A stretch of DNA of 64,000 nt, taken from contig NC_079223.1 in NCBI RefSeq assembly GCF_029633865.1, positions 35,151,391 to 35,215,390 of the forward strand, read 5' to 3'. Every line of letters starts with the position of its first letter. Positions within the stretch are counted from its first letter, which is position 1. This document shows positions 1-10,410 of the stretch, piece by piece. The notes beneath the pieces were generated by a model that saw only the letters and a program-made list of their open reading frames with translations, was not told the DNA's origin and ran no database searches. The stretch comes from Lampris incognitus (Eukaryota; Chordata; Actinopteri; Lampriformes; Lampridae). Both the position numbers and the translations under genes were made by a program.

Positions 1-97
1 ATCAATCAATCATTACTGATTGAAATGTACATTGTCAGGTGACCACCCTTTGCTTCCAGATAGGACACAATCATTGAAATTTATATGGATATATAAT

Positions 98-482
98 TGT
101 AACAGTTTAACGACCACGGCTGTGTGGACTTGCTAGCCCTTGGCTAACGGGAGGGACCCTTTAGTTGACTGGTTAGTGGTTCCCGGCTGCCCCCTGAATT
201 CTTGCTACATTGATCCGTTAACCAAAGGCTAGCGAGTCTACATATCCGTCGTCATTACACTACCCCCCCCCCTTCTGGAAGTGCGTCCCCGCACTTCAGC
301 ATACCAGATCCCTCGTGCATCTGAGCGCATATGCATCCCATAGCTGCCACCATTGTAGCGAGAATTCAGGGGGCAGCCAGGAATTGAACCTGGGTTCTCC
401 GCACGACGGGTGACTGCATTTATCTGTCAGCTAAAGGGTCCGACCCGTTAGCTAGTGAGTCTACACATCTGTGGTCGTTACA
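98..482 (-). mobile_element. Miniature LTR element (TRIM-like), composite copy
   Basis: This is a composite of LTR-like blocks of one family. A block at 98-209 runs from TGTAAC to CTACA in the opposite orientation to the others. The end of a second block finishes with ATTACA at 259. A third block, 354-482, runs from TGTAGCGA to CGTTACA. Between the second and third is a short internal region (260-353) of the same layout as the copy at 1033-1442: a pyrimidine-rich tract next to one LTR (a polypurine tract on the minus strand) and a primer-site-like sequence next to the other. There is no coding capacity. The block at 98-209 suggests one family member inserted into or beside another. It is a decayed fossil, older than the copy at 1033. 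The family assignment is inferred from structure alone. Confidence 0.55.
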
Positions 483-1032
483 CTGTTACATAATCATAGA
501 AAAGATCAATTGCAAAACAATACAGGGATAACGCCTTCTTGTGCATTGCTGTGTCTGGAAGGAAAAAAAAAATGTATGAGTTACTCAAAGATTACAATCT
601 GCCTCCTTACTGATGACACACAGTAAAACACACGGCACCACGAACATCTCCCACTCTGGGAGTCTGCCAAAAAGCTCACTTGAAAGGCAATAAAGCCTGA
701 CACAACCCATGAAATAAATACCCCTCATAAAGGCAGACAGGGACCACCTCACTGCCCCTCGCAGTTCTATTTAATAGAGGTAAATATTTGTATCAGTGGC
801 AAGGGCTCCACTCAACCATTTTAACCTCCCACCACATGTCGTCGTCGCTCCGCTCTGCAAACTATGAGGCCTCTCGCTCGCTCTCTCTCTCTCTCTCACA
901 CCACATTTAGAACGTTGTTCTGGTTTACTGTTGGATGCCAAACAGAGAAAAGACTTAGCTCTGCATGCTGTGAAAGGAAAAGTAATCTACAGATGTTGTG
1001 TAAAAGTTTTGAATAAAAATAAGTTGAAATAC
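483..1032. other. Non-coding stretch, no gene seen
   Basis: AT-rich sequence with a short CT run near 870-898. I see no exon, RNA gene or recognisable repeat. It probably belongs to the long first intron of spock2, which is transcribed from right to left. Confidence 0.5.
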
Positions 1033-1442
1033 TGTAGCAAATTAGGGGGGGCAGCTCGGGAACCGCCGCAGTCGGGACACGAACCCGGGTCCCCAGCACT
1101 ACGGGCCACTACGTTAACCAGTCGACTAAATGGTCCGACCTGTTAGCCAAGGGCTAGCAAGTCTACTTGTCCGTGCACATTACACTACCCCCTCCTTCTC
1201 CTTCGGCGCTTCAGCATGTCAGCTCCCCCACGCTTCTGGGCGCACGCTCTTCCGACGGCCTCACGGTCTCACCAACCCACTTCTGACACCAATGTAGTGA
1301 ATTCGGGAGTCGGAGCCCGGGAACCGCCACAGCCGGGACGCGAACCTGGGTCTCCCGCATCACGGGCGACTACGTTAACCAGTCGACTAAAGGGTCCGAT
1401 CCGACTCGCTAGTAGCGAGTCTATTTATCCGTGCACGTTACA
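1033..1442 (-). mobile_element. Miniature LTR element (TRIM-like), two LTRs
   Basis: Two similar blocks of about 150 bp (1033-1184 and 1293-1442) both start TGTAG and end TTACA on the plus strand. They flank only 108 bp of internal DNA. Read on the minus strand, the base after the upstream LTR begins the motif TTGGTGTCAGAAGTGGG. This fits a primer binding site complementary to the 3' end of tRNA-Leu(CAA). A purine-rich tract (GGAGAAGGAGGGGGTAG) directly precedes the other LTR, as a polypurine tract should. Each LTR holds a tRNA-Asp-like segment with an A-box match (TAGTCGACTGG) and a B-box-like GGTTCGCGTCC. It has no coding sequence, so any movement would rely on proteins supplied in trans. 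It looks structurally whole but is non-autonomous. The alternative reading is two tRNA-derived SINEs with a spacer, but the primer site and purine tract argue against that. Confidence 0.65.
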
Positions 1443-2044
1443 ATAGTTTGGAGGGGAAAACTTTGCATCAGCAATAGAGTGAAGCCAGCTTGCAGAGTCT
1501 TCTACAAACTGCCTTTAAACAAGCCAACAGGTGACTTACAGTGGAGAATATTACATGGAGCTGTTGCAGTGAATTCTTTTATCTCTAATTAATCACACTG
1601 TTTCTAATGAATGTCCTTTCTGTGGGTTGGTGTTTTTTTATTGTTTTTTAGACTGCAGAAGACTTAGGGAGCTTTTTGGTGTTTTAGATTGTTTGTTTGC
1701 CTCCTCTAATGAAGTGGTCTAACTGTTTTTAGTTTTGGAAAAGGATACAAAAAAAATAAAAGCAACAAAATGGGCTTCCTTGCTGGCGAAGGCAAACTGA
1801 CATTATATATCACCAGAAAGAACAAGATAGAAGGGAAACTGTGTGAAGAAATAGTCCCTGTGTTCGCCTCTCTCGTTAATTAATGAATAGCATGGTTGTG
1901 TTTTGTACATCAAGAGTGTTGTAATGGTGCCATTTGTTCAGTGATTGATGATGAATTAACGTTTAGCAATGTTTTCAGGTAATGGTATTTCTGTCTGTTT
2001 CTATGAGTCTTTGTTTCAAAGCTGCTGTGAAATTGACATTGTAT
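1443..2044. other. Non-coding stretch, no gene seen
   Basis: AT-rich and presumably intronic. No exon or clear repeat was recognised. Confidence 0.5.
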
Positions 2045-2198
2045 TGTAGCGAATTCGGGGGGCAGCCCGGGAACCGTCGCCACAGCCGGGACGCGAACCC
2101 GTATCTCCCACTCCGCAAGCGACAACGTTAACCAGTCGACTAAAGAATCCGACCCGTTAGTCAAGGACCAACGTGTCTACTTATCCATGAACGTTACA
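2045..2198 (-). mobile_element. Solo LTR of the TRIM-like family
   Basis: A single 154-bp LTR of the family seen at 1033-1442, again running from TGTAGCGAATTCG to CGTTACA. It contains the same tRNA-like body. The 4 bp on either side are identical (GTAT at 2041-2044 and 2199-2202), which is the short target duplication expected from integrase-driven insertion. A solo LTR is the usual product of recombination between the two LTRs of one copy. Confidence 0.6.
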
Positions 2199-3329
2199 GT
2201 ATTAAAGTTGTTTTGAAAAAAAAAGTCAAAGTAAAAAAAGTCTCTCTCTCCTCCCAAATCTCAGCAAAATTAAAGTCCCGTACAGTAAACTGCACCGTGT
2301 GTCGAACACGGAGGGCCGGGAATTGATAAATTCGCTGTTCCAATTGGGCCGCGTGAATGATGGTCCGTAATACCGGCTAACCTTGTTGGGCTTGATGGAG
2401 CCGCGTATTAGCACGGCAAGATCTCAAGAGTTTACGACCTGGCCATTAATCTGACGCCTCTCATGTCTCCCTTATTGATGTTCCTGTTCCTGCATTATTT
2501 AGCAGCCTATCTTTATTTGTATTTCTGCCAAGACCGATGGGAAAAGCTTCCCGCTGCTGCGGCCTGCGACTGAAAATCGATGATTTTATGAAGGAAAGGT
2601 TACAGAAAATGCATTCGGGGAAAAACTCTTCCCCGTGTGTACAGAAAGTGAGTAAAAAAAAAGAAGAAAAAAAAGGAAAGTGTAATGACAAATTTGGCAC
2701 CAAGCAGTGAAATAACATCACTTGAAGCCATGCCACACACTAAAGCGTGTATAATAAGGTCTCCCGCAGGTGCTGTGGTTTTACACTTTGAAGCGGTTGA
2801 GAGAGCAGGCGGGGAATTGACGTCACTCAGTTTAGCGACTGCGGTGAAGCCAGCCCCCCGCGTTGTTTTGTGGTACGTATATATACTAGGCATTACGGTA
2901 AGAGCATGTAAGAATTGATTTCAAAATAAAAGCGACTTCACGGTGAACGTGATTTCACATTCAGTCAGCTAGTCTGTCAATAATGAATGAATAAACAAAT
3001 AAATATAAATACATAACTAAATAAAACAACATGAATAAATATTAGATAATTAAATTAATAATGATAATAAAAAATAACTACCGCCTGCAAGTCGTAGAAA
3101 AATCGAGGCTTTGAAAATCGAGTCTTTGTTGTTATTTCAATTGTGTGAATGATTAGTCAAACTTAATAATAAAGAATAAATTTAAAAAAAAAAACAATCT
3201 GACTTTTAAGCACCAAAATGACAGACAGTCATTGAGAAACTTCCTGTTTCCACATACTAATTTGTCGGGGGATTCTCATCACAGAGTCTCATCATATATA
3301 TATAAAAATCTCACTCTCACCCTTTTTTC
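2199..3329. other. Non-coding stretch with a GC-richer core
   Basis: No exon recognised. Positions 2260-2470 are less AT-rich and look unlike the flanking repeats, so they could be a conserved non-coding element. That cannot be judged without alignment. Positions 2980-3190 are low-complexity AAT-rich sequence. Confidence 0.35.
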
Positions 3330-3850
3330 AGGTGGCGTGTGTCTTCCTCAAGCTTGGGTCCTCTACCAAAGGCCTGGGAGTTTGAGGGTTCTATGCAGTA
3401 TGTTAGTTGTTCCTAGGACTGTACTCTTCTGCACAGAGACCTCAGATGTTGTTGCTGGAATCTGCTGGAGCCACTGTCCCAGTTTGGGGGGGGGGGTGGG
3501 TATTACAGCTCCAAGTGCTCCTATTACCACTGGGATTACTGTGGATTTCACCTTCCACATCTGATCTAGTTCTCCCCTCAGCCCTGGGTATTTCTCAAGC
3601 TTCTCATGCTATTTCTTCCTGATGTTACAATCGCTCGGGATTGCTACATCAATCACTACTGCTGCCGACCACCGCAATATCTGGTTGGGTACAGCACCTG
3701 CTTGTCAGTTTGGAACTTGAAGTCCCACAGGATCTTGGCCCTGCCATTCTCAACCACCTTTGGCAGTGTCTGCCATTTGGACTTGGGGACTTCCAGTCTG
3801 TATTCAGTACAGATAGATATTCCTGTACAGTGTACACTTTTCCAGCTAGC
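3330..3850 (-). mobile_element. LINE fragment, C-terminal part of a non-LTR retrotransposon ORF
   Basis: Conceptual translation on the minus strand gives pieces such as LSVLNTDWKSPSPNGRHCQR and MWKVKSTVIPVVIGALGAV, followed by LGQWLQQIPATTSEVSVQKS. I recognise these as the C-terminal tail of a fish LINE of the kind that carries a restriction-like endonuclease after its reverse transcriptase. The pieces lie in different frames, the middle is shortened, and a G-run at 3485-3496 interrupts one segment. It is a 5'-truncated, decayed copy. The clade name is uncertain. Confidence 0.6.
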
Positions 3851-3865
3851 ATTCCCCAATTCCCC

Positions 3866-4200
3866 AGCTGGATAGCTCAGTTGGTAAGAACAACAGCTTT
3901 CCTTGCTGGAGATTGGGGGTTCAAACCCCGGTTGGGACATGTATCCAGCAAGAGTCCATGGCATAGACTCCTAATGGTATATAAGACAGTGACCTGGCTT
4001 GTATACCATTAGGAGTATACCTATGAGTGAGAGTAACACGAATATTCATACTGGCTCGGACGTGTCGCGGGTGAACAAGGTCTGCATCAGGTGTTGGGAA
4101 ACCAGGGCAACCTGATGAGAAATGGACTACTGGAACAAAACGTTCATGGACAAGGGCCGAGAAACTGGAATTGATGGAATGCTAGTGTAACAGCAGACCC
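3866..4200 (+). repeat. tRNA-derived SINE-like repeat
   Basis: Positions 3868-3942 contain an A-box-like TAGCTCAGTTGG and a B-box GGTTCAAACCC at tRNA spacing, but the acceptor ends do not pair. This makes it a SINE head rather than a tRNA gene. The body that follows includes an inverted repeat around ATACCATTAGGAG (about 3970-4017). The 3' limit is approximate. Confidence 0.5.
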
Positions 4201-4224
4201 CTGGAGAGGGGCTATTATATATAT

Positions 4225-4510
4225 AACTTTGTTAAAAGAAACACTCAACGGTAGGGAAAGTGCTCTACAAATAAGGAGCAAAATGCTTATGGCATGAAAC
4301 AGGCTTGTACTGTCTCATAAAGTATTTATTCGAATCACTAGATTTATTATATATATATAGAGAGAGAGAGAGCGAGGGGGGGCGTTTTTTTCTGGAAACC
4401 ATCAATAGTGTAGATAAAAGAGCTCAACAAATGAGGAGCGCAATATTAAGATAGATGTAGGAAAAAAACTAACATATTTCAGAACAAGCTTGTTTCGTGG
4501 GTCACACACT
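4225..4510. repeat. Two diverged direct repeat blocks, unknown family
   Basis: Two related blocks (about 4235-4335 and 4385-4500) share a phrase of the type GCTCNACAAATNAGGAGC, followed by an AACAAGCTTGT or AACAGGCTTGT motif. They are separated by an (AT)n/(AG)n run. This could be the repeated end of a retroelement, possibly Penelope-like, but the family is not established. Confidence 0.35.
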
Positions 4511-5289
4511 CATCAGCTGCCAATATGATTAAACAACAAAGAAAAAAATATATGTTTATTTCAAACAAATGGTTGGCCTATTGACTCTGCAAAGGAAATA
4601 AACACAATGGACTACCTCTGAAAAGGGAATTGTTTCACTGACTGCTGGGTTTTGAATGAGCTATTGTTTGTGCTCAATGAAAATTGGCAGAGCCTCTAAA
4701 TAGGCAGCGGTTTATTGTGCACGGGTATTTCTTATTGTCCAGATGAGCCACACGTAATTCTACCTGTCTCCAAACTAAAAATCACACCCCCTGTCACATA
4801 TTTACTACTTAACTGGCATCCTTGTCATAGTACCTATTCAAGGAAAGCAGATCCCTGGACTTCTACCAATGAAGGTTCTCCACAAGTCCTTCTCTCTTCA
4901 GGATGAAACATCCCCAACCAAAGAACCACTGACTTCAGTCAGATGTGCACATGCAGACATAAAAATCAGCCCACTATCAGATTACACTATGTTCCAATAA
5001 CCCTGAGACTGCAAATACCTACTTTGACTTGGCCTAGCTATTTTCTAGTCTACTAAGATTACGTTTCTTTTAAAAACAGGGACCAGCCAATGTTGGAGTA
5101 AAAGACTAAATATGTTATTTAAGGAAAGCTGTTCACAGTAACCTGTAAGATATATGGACATTACCATGTTCTAAAAAAAAAACAGTCAAAGCTGACATCT
5201 GAGGTGGGCAGTGTTAAATCTCTTCTTTTCATTGTCAGCATGTCATGAAAACATGTTAGCTTGCATGTTTGGTGGGCAGCTTAACATTG
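4511..5289. other. Non-coding stretch, no gene seen
   Basis: No exon, RNA gene or confident repeat recognised. Confidence 0.45.
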
Positions 5290-5600
5290 GAAGTGGCTTG
5301 TTGGCTTTGCGGTTAGCACTGTTGCCTCACAGCAACAGAGTACTGGGTTGTTGTGTGTGGAGTTTGCATCCTCTCTCCATGCCTAAATAGGTTTACTCCA
5401 CAGTGAATTTGATGCTCTAAATTGCCCAGTGGTGTGAATGTGAGGGCAAATTTGTCTGCGTGTCCCACGGCTGACTGCTGCCTTGTTCAGGATATGCTCC
5501 CACCTTGCACCCAGTGCTTGCTGGGATAGGCTCTAGACCCCCCCCCCACCCACAACGCTGAACTAGATTAAGTGGGTACAGAGGACAGATGAATTAACTC
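5290..5600 (+). repeat. tRNA-derived SINE, decayed
   Basis: The head (GCGGTTAGCACTGTTGCCTC) and the body (GTGTGGAGTTTGCAT, then AAATTGCCCAGTGGTGTGAATGTG) match the SINE family seen better preserved at 37086-37448. The tail resembles GGATAAGCGGC-type ends. It is an old copy with substitutions and small deletions. Confidence 0.6.
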
Positions 5601-6964
5601 TACATTGCTACAATCAAATCAAATCTTACTTTATTTGGACACATGGGTCCATATAAAAAAAAAAAAAAACAACACAAAAATATAGCTAAAACAGCAGTTC
5701 ACAAGTCCACAATGATTCCAGTCTTTCCAGAAACAAGAGGAGTACCTTGTGTCACTTTGTGTAGGCTCAGTTAAGAGCATTATAATTACATTCTTGGAAT
5801 CAATTAATCGACACATAAATTTGTACATAAAATCCTCAACACAGCATGAAAAGTGGGAACATTACTAGTCACAAAAAGATGACTTGCACTTGTCCACCTT
5901 GGAAGCTTGAGCAAGATTCTGAATGCATGATTGTATGCTACCTGCAGCTTTTTCATTTTTGCTATAATATAACCTCTTACTGGTATTACAGTGTTGGACA
6001 CTCTCTACTCCTAAGCTTCTACTGAGGGACGCATGCTGAAAAGTGAAAATGTTCTTAAATTGAAACAATGCCTTAAAGCAGCTTTGGGTAGTCAGAAAAT
6101 CATTTTGCCTAAAAACATGATACCCCCCCACACACACGTGCGCGCACGTGCGTGTTCACTATACATGACTGTTGGTCATTCCTAACGCCCAGAGGGGATC
6201 AATACTGCCTTTTGTTCATCAACAGTGGTCTCCTGACTTACTTACAAATCACTTGCAAATCACTTAATCACAATTTGAATAAAGTAGCAGAAAAGAATCT
6301 AGAAATGCTGGTCAGTTTCTTGATGCACCACTTGTTAAATTGTAGATATTGAGTTCTGATCACATCTGTCCCTGTGTTCATCCATCTATCTATCTATCAG
6401 TCTTTCTGTCTCTCCGTCATTCAGCAGAATACAACTTGTACTATCATAAAATCATTAGAGGTGAATGTAGTTTGAATTTGTTTCGCTGCGGGTTCAATTT
6501 AGCTGTTTCCCAAATCAAGACTGATTTACCCCTGAGTGAATAGGCATTCAGGGTCTTGCTCAAGAGCACTCAGACAGAACACTAGCCTCTCTAATCACTA
6601 GCCTACATACTCTACTGTCCCTACGTAATCCCTACAATATTACATATAGCTCCCAAAATACCATTCTCAGACATATTCCTCTTATCTTTGGACATACAAA
6701 AGGCAGCTCCGCTCGTTTTTATGCACGCAGGAGTTCAAGTAGAGGCTGCAGGTTGCAGAGCAAAGGCAGAACATCAAATGCTGCAGCATTAGCAGCAATC
6801 TGCTCTGCTTCTCTGGCAGGAGGGGGTCCAGAGCAGGCCTCATGCGAGACAACTTGGCCAACAAAGCTTAAGATGAAAGTGGGGTGGGTGTACCTCCTGG
6901 GTGAGTCTGACTCAGAGACATGGACAGAAGGAGGGTGGAAAGACAAACTATAGTGAAGAACGTG

Positions 6965-7014
<50 letters not shown>

Positions 7015-7749
7015 CTTTGACAATGCAAATGCAATGCGAGAGAAAAAAGAGAAATAACCAAGTGAAAGTCTTTTTCTAAACCGTGCTTTTCAATTACATG
7101 GGTTACTGAGCCGCGAGCTTTCAAATTCCACCTTTGAAGGAACAGGTTTTGCATGAAGAAAGAATTTAAATCGTATCTGCATCATATTGCACCTTTCCTG
7201 CTAGATCTGAACAGGAGCAACATGTTGCATGATCAGCGTGGGAGGAAACAGTAATTTAATGCATCTGTCACAAGGGGAGGAAGGACTGAGTGCAATATGC
7301 TAGGCAGTTTTTAATCAATTACATCTGCCATACTGTAACAGCAAAGGAGAGGGAAAAAAGGCTAACAGTCTCATTAAAAACTGAACTTCGAGGGCACTGC
7401 GGTGGCATTGCCTGTTCCATTTCCTTGGTTACATCACAAAAAATGGTCTAGTTTGAAATTTATAATTGAAATTGGTGAACAGTGTTTGTTCTTATGTTGT
7501 CTTGTTATTGCCTTCCTCTACTTTGCAACACACACGCACACGCGCACACACACACACACACACAACGATGTAGATACATGGCTATTAAAAATCCAGAAAG
7601 ACTCAGTGCACTGCCATGTCCAGTCACTGTCTATTAATACACTCTCTACCATAGTGCCGTATGGGCTTTTCCAGAGTATAATGAAACAGTAACTCACATG
7701 AGATCTGTTACAGAAGAACGACAACCTTCACATTTCCCTGAAAACACCA
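5601..7749. other. Non-coding stretch with simple repeats
   Basis: Contains (GA)n at 6968-7010 and (CA)n with interruptions at 7530-7566. No exon was recognised on either strand. Confidence 0.5.
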
Positions 7750-8092
7750 AGTTCAGCGAGGGCCGCAGACTACCACATGCCTCCTCTGATGGAGTCGCCA
7801 GCTGCTTCTTTTCACCTGACAGTGAGGAGTTTCACCAGGGGGACGTAGCGTGTGGGAGGATCACGCTATTCCCCCAGTTCCCCCTCCCCCCTGAACAGGC
7901 GCCCCGACCGACCAGAGGAGGCTCTAGTGCAGCGACCAGGACACATACCCACATCCGGCTTCCCACTCGCAGACACGGCCAATTGTGTCTGTAGGGACGC
8001 CTGACCAAGCCGGAGGTAACACGGGGATTCGAACTGGCGATCCCCGTGTTGGTAGGCCATGGAATAGACCGCCACGCCACCCGGACACTCCT
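7750..8092 (-). repeat. tRNA-derived SINE (family with ACACGGGGAT head)
   Basis: On the minus strand it starts GTGTCCGGGTGGCGTGGCGG, has a B-box GTTCGAATCCC, and continues through the GCCGGATGTGGGTATGTGTC body. The same sequence recurs on the plus strand at about 23358-23800 and at 38459-38882. This copy lacks the distal tail present in the one at 38459. Confidence 0.8.
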
Positions 8093-8934
8093 AGGATGCC
8101 TTTATGTAGCCAAATAGCTGTGTCATGGCAAAAGTAAAAAAATAAAAAATAAACAAGAGTTTAATCCTTGTGTTCTGGTCGGGTCGCAGTGATCCATTTT
8201 GATTAACTATTAACCGTCAAAATTGTTAGCATTATTAATGATTAAGGTGAAGATAAGATATATTGGGTATTTTTTAAATACGTTTTACATTTGTATCATC
8301 AAAGGCAGCTTGGGTCAACCCCCCAACACAACACGGGGGTTAAGAACTCAGTAACCATACAAATATAGTAACCGTTCCATTTTTTCCCCAACTTTCCAAT
8401 TTTACAATGAAAGCTTATAAACAATAGTCACTGGGCCTACTCATCAATCACATTCATCCATTTTTTACCCCCAAGCTCCACTGAAGCCATTAAGCATTAC
8501 GTTTGATAAGCGTTGTGTTGACCGTTGCCTTTTCAACCCCTTACAATCAATGAAAGCTGTTCCAGTAGCTGCAGAGCGGCACCGCATTGTCAGATGGCTT
8601 CATCCATGCAAAAAAATTGCAAAGTTTCAAATGTCAATGGCCAACATACACGTCAGCGCTCTTCCACTCCATTAAACTGAGACCTAAATTGAGATTGTTT
8701 TCAGATGTAGGCCTATGTTTTCATTCTCATCATGTAAGAGTTTTATATAGACTAAGACTATTCAATCAAAATAATTAATCAAACTAATAAAAGAATGCAT
8801 TTAAAATAGGTATAATCTGCAAAAAAATCAAGCTATTAATGTTACCAAAACAACATATTGAAAATGTAGCTTAATCAATGAACTGAATATCCATTGATAC
8901 TGAATACCCAGACATGCAAAACGGTAAATTGACT
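8093..8934. other. Non-coding stretch, no gene seen
   Basis: AT-rich sequence with no recognisable exon or repeat. Confidence 0.45.
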
Positions 8935-9197
8935 GCCTTTACATAGTGCTTTTCCAGTCTCCTGACCACTCAAAGTGCTTTACAATGTATGCCTCACACT
9001 GCCCCATTCACACACATTCATACACTGATGGTGGAGGCTGCCATGCAAGGCACCAACCTGCTCATCAAGAGCAGTTAGCAGTTCAATGCCTTACTCAAGG
9101 ACACTTTGACACGCTCTCTGGAGGACCCGGCGATCAAACCAACAACCTTCACATTACTAGACGACCCACTCTACTCCCTGTGCTATGCCGCCCAGAT
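8935..9197 (-). repeat. tRNA-derived SINE, minus copy
   Basis: Reverse complement of the family at 9778-10048. Shared phrases include CTCCATCAGTGTATGAATG and CACTTTGAGTGGTCAGGAG near the 3' end. The tRNA-like head is at the high-coordinate end. The copy is moderately diverged. Confidence 0.7.
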
Positions 9198-9777
9198 GAA
9201 GAGGAGAAGCAGAGGAGGTGATGGTGTGGGTTAGACTTAAGGTGCCAGTGTTGTAGCAATACACCACGTCCCAGCTTCCCACAAGTCTACGCTGACAGTT
9301 TAGTGGGCTAACTTTGATGTGTCGCCTTTCTGCTCAGCTCACATTGTATTGGCATAACGCGCTGGACCCCCACCCCACACGTCACCAACATCACATGGGT
9401 CTCACCATCTTGGACAGAGCTGGTTTCAACATCCATTTTCTCCAGCCTTGCAAAGCCAGCCCACACATTTCGCTTCACTCGTGTTCTGGAAAGGCTAAAT
9501 AGAAACTAATTCGTATTAGGGGCATCGCCAATGGGCATAAACCATACACTGGTCTGCTAGTAGTGAGCCCACTATTGCTAGCAAGTCAGCTGATGAAGCT
9601 AGTTATTATGACTGTATATGACTCTTGCAGTCTTTGTTGAGTAAATTTCCATATAAGAAGGTAGTTTACAGAGCAAGCTAACGGAGTCAAAGAAGGCAGC
9701 AAATGAGAAAAATGTAAACGTACAACTTGTTAAATTGCTTGTTGTTGTCATCATCTAAACCATCATCTAAATCTTGA
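9198..9777. other. Non-coding stretch, no gene seen
   Basis: Nothing recognisable between the two oppositely oriented SINEs. Confidence 0.4.
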
Positions 9778-10048
9778 AGGCGGAGTGGCTCAGGCGATAG
9801 AGTGGGTCATCTAGTAATCAGAAGGTTCCTGGTTTGATCCCCGGCTCCTCTAGAGAGTGTGTCAAAGTGTCATTGAGCAAGACACTGAACCTCTAACTGC
9901 TCCTGATGAGCAGGTTGATGCTTTGCATGGCAGCCTCCTCCATCAGTGTATGAATGTGTGTGAATGGGTGAATGTGAGGCATACATTGTAAAAAAGCGCT
10001 TTGAGTGGTTGGTAGACTAGAAAAGCACTATATAAATGCAGTCCATTT
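9778..10048 (+). repeat. tRNA-derived SINE, plus copy
   Basis: The head has an A-box-like GGAGTGGCTCAGGCG and a B-box-like GGTTTGATCCC. It is followed by GAGCAAGACACTGAACC and a tail with GCGCTTTGAGTGG and AAAAGCACTATATAAATGC. It is the same family as 8935-9197, but inverted. The two form a widely spaced inverted pair about 580 bp apart. Confidence 0.75.
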
Positions 10049-10370
10049 ACTGTTTAAACTTCCCATAGTTGAGGATTAGTCCAGCTACTGGGCTGTAACT
10101 GATTCTTGATGGATGTCTTTCAGACTATATCTTGCATGGTGAAAACTGAGCTTGTGAGATTTAGGCTGGCTTTGCAAGGTTAAGTTTCCCTCTAAACATA
10201 AGAAAAAAAACACAACTTAAGATTTTCTCTCTCAAAACGGCCACGTAATGCATCTCATTTTCTGTTAAATTTATCCTGATTGCAATCAGTTCTATCATCC
10301 TAGGCCAATGTGTTTTATACTCAGAAATTTCAAGAAAATAGGTGTACTACCCCTTTAAGGGTTGCTGTCT

Positions 10371-10410
10371 TTTCACTTTATTTTGTAGATGTCTACAAAA
10401 TAAAGTGAAA
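10371..10410. repeat. Perfect 19-bp inverted repeat with 2-nt loop
   Basis: Positions 10371-10389 (TTTCACTTTATTTTGTAGA) are exactly complementary to 10392-10410, with only TG between them. The surrounding sequence shows no recognised transposon end. It could be a cruciform or hairpin, or the join of two short element ends. Confidence 0.8.

Noticed and set aside
3868-3942. Possible genuine tRNA gene
   Set aside because: A and B boxes are present but the acceptor stem does not pair and SINE-like sequence continues downstream.
7518-7724. Open frame through the CA repeat
   Set aside because: Produced by microsatellite translation.
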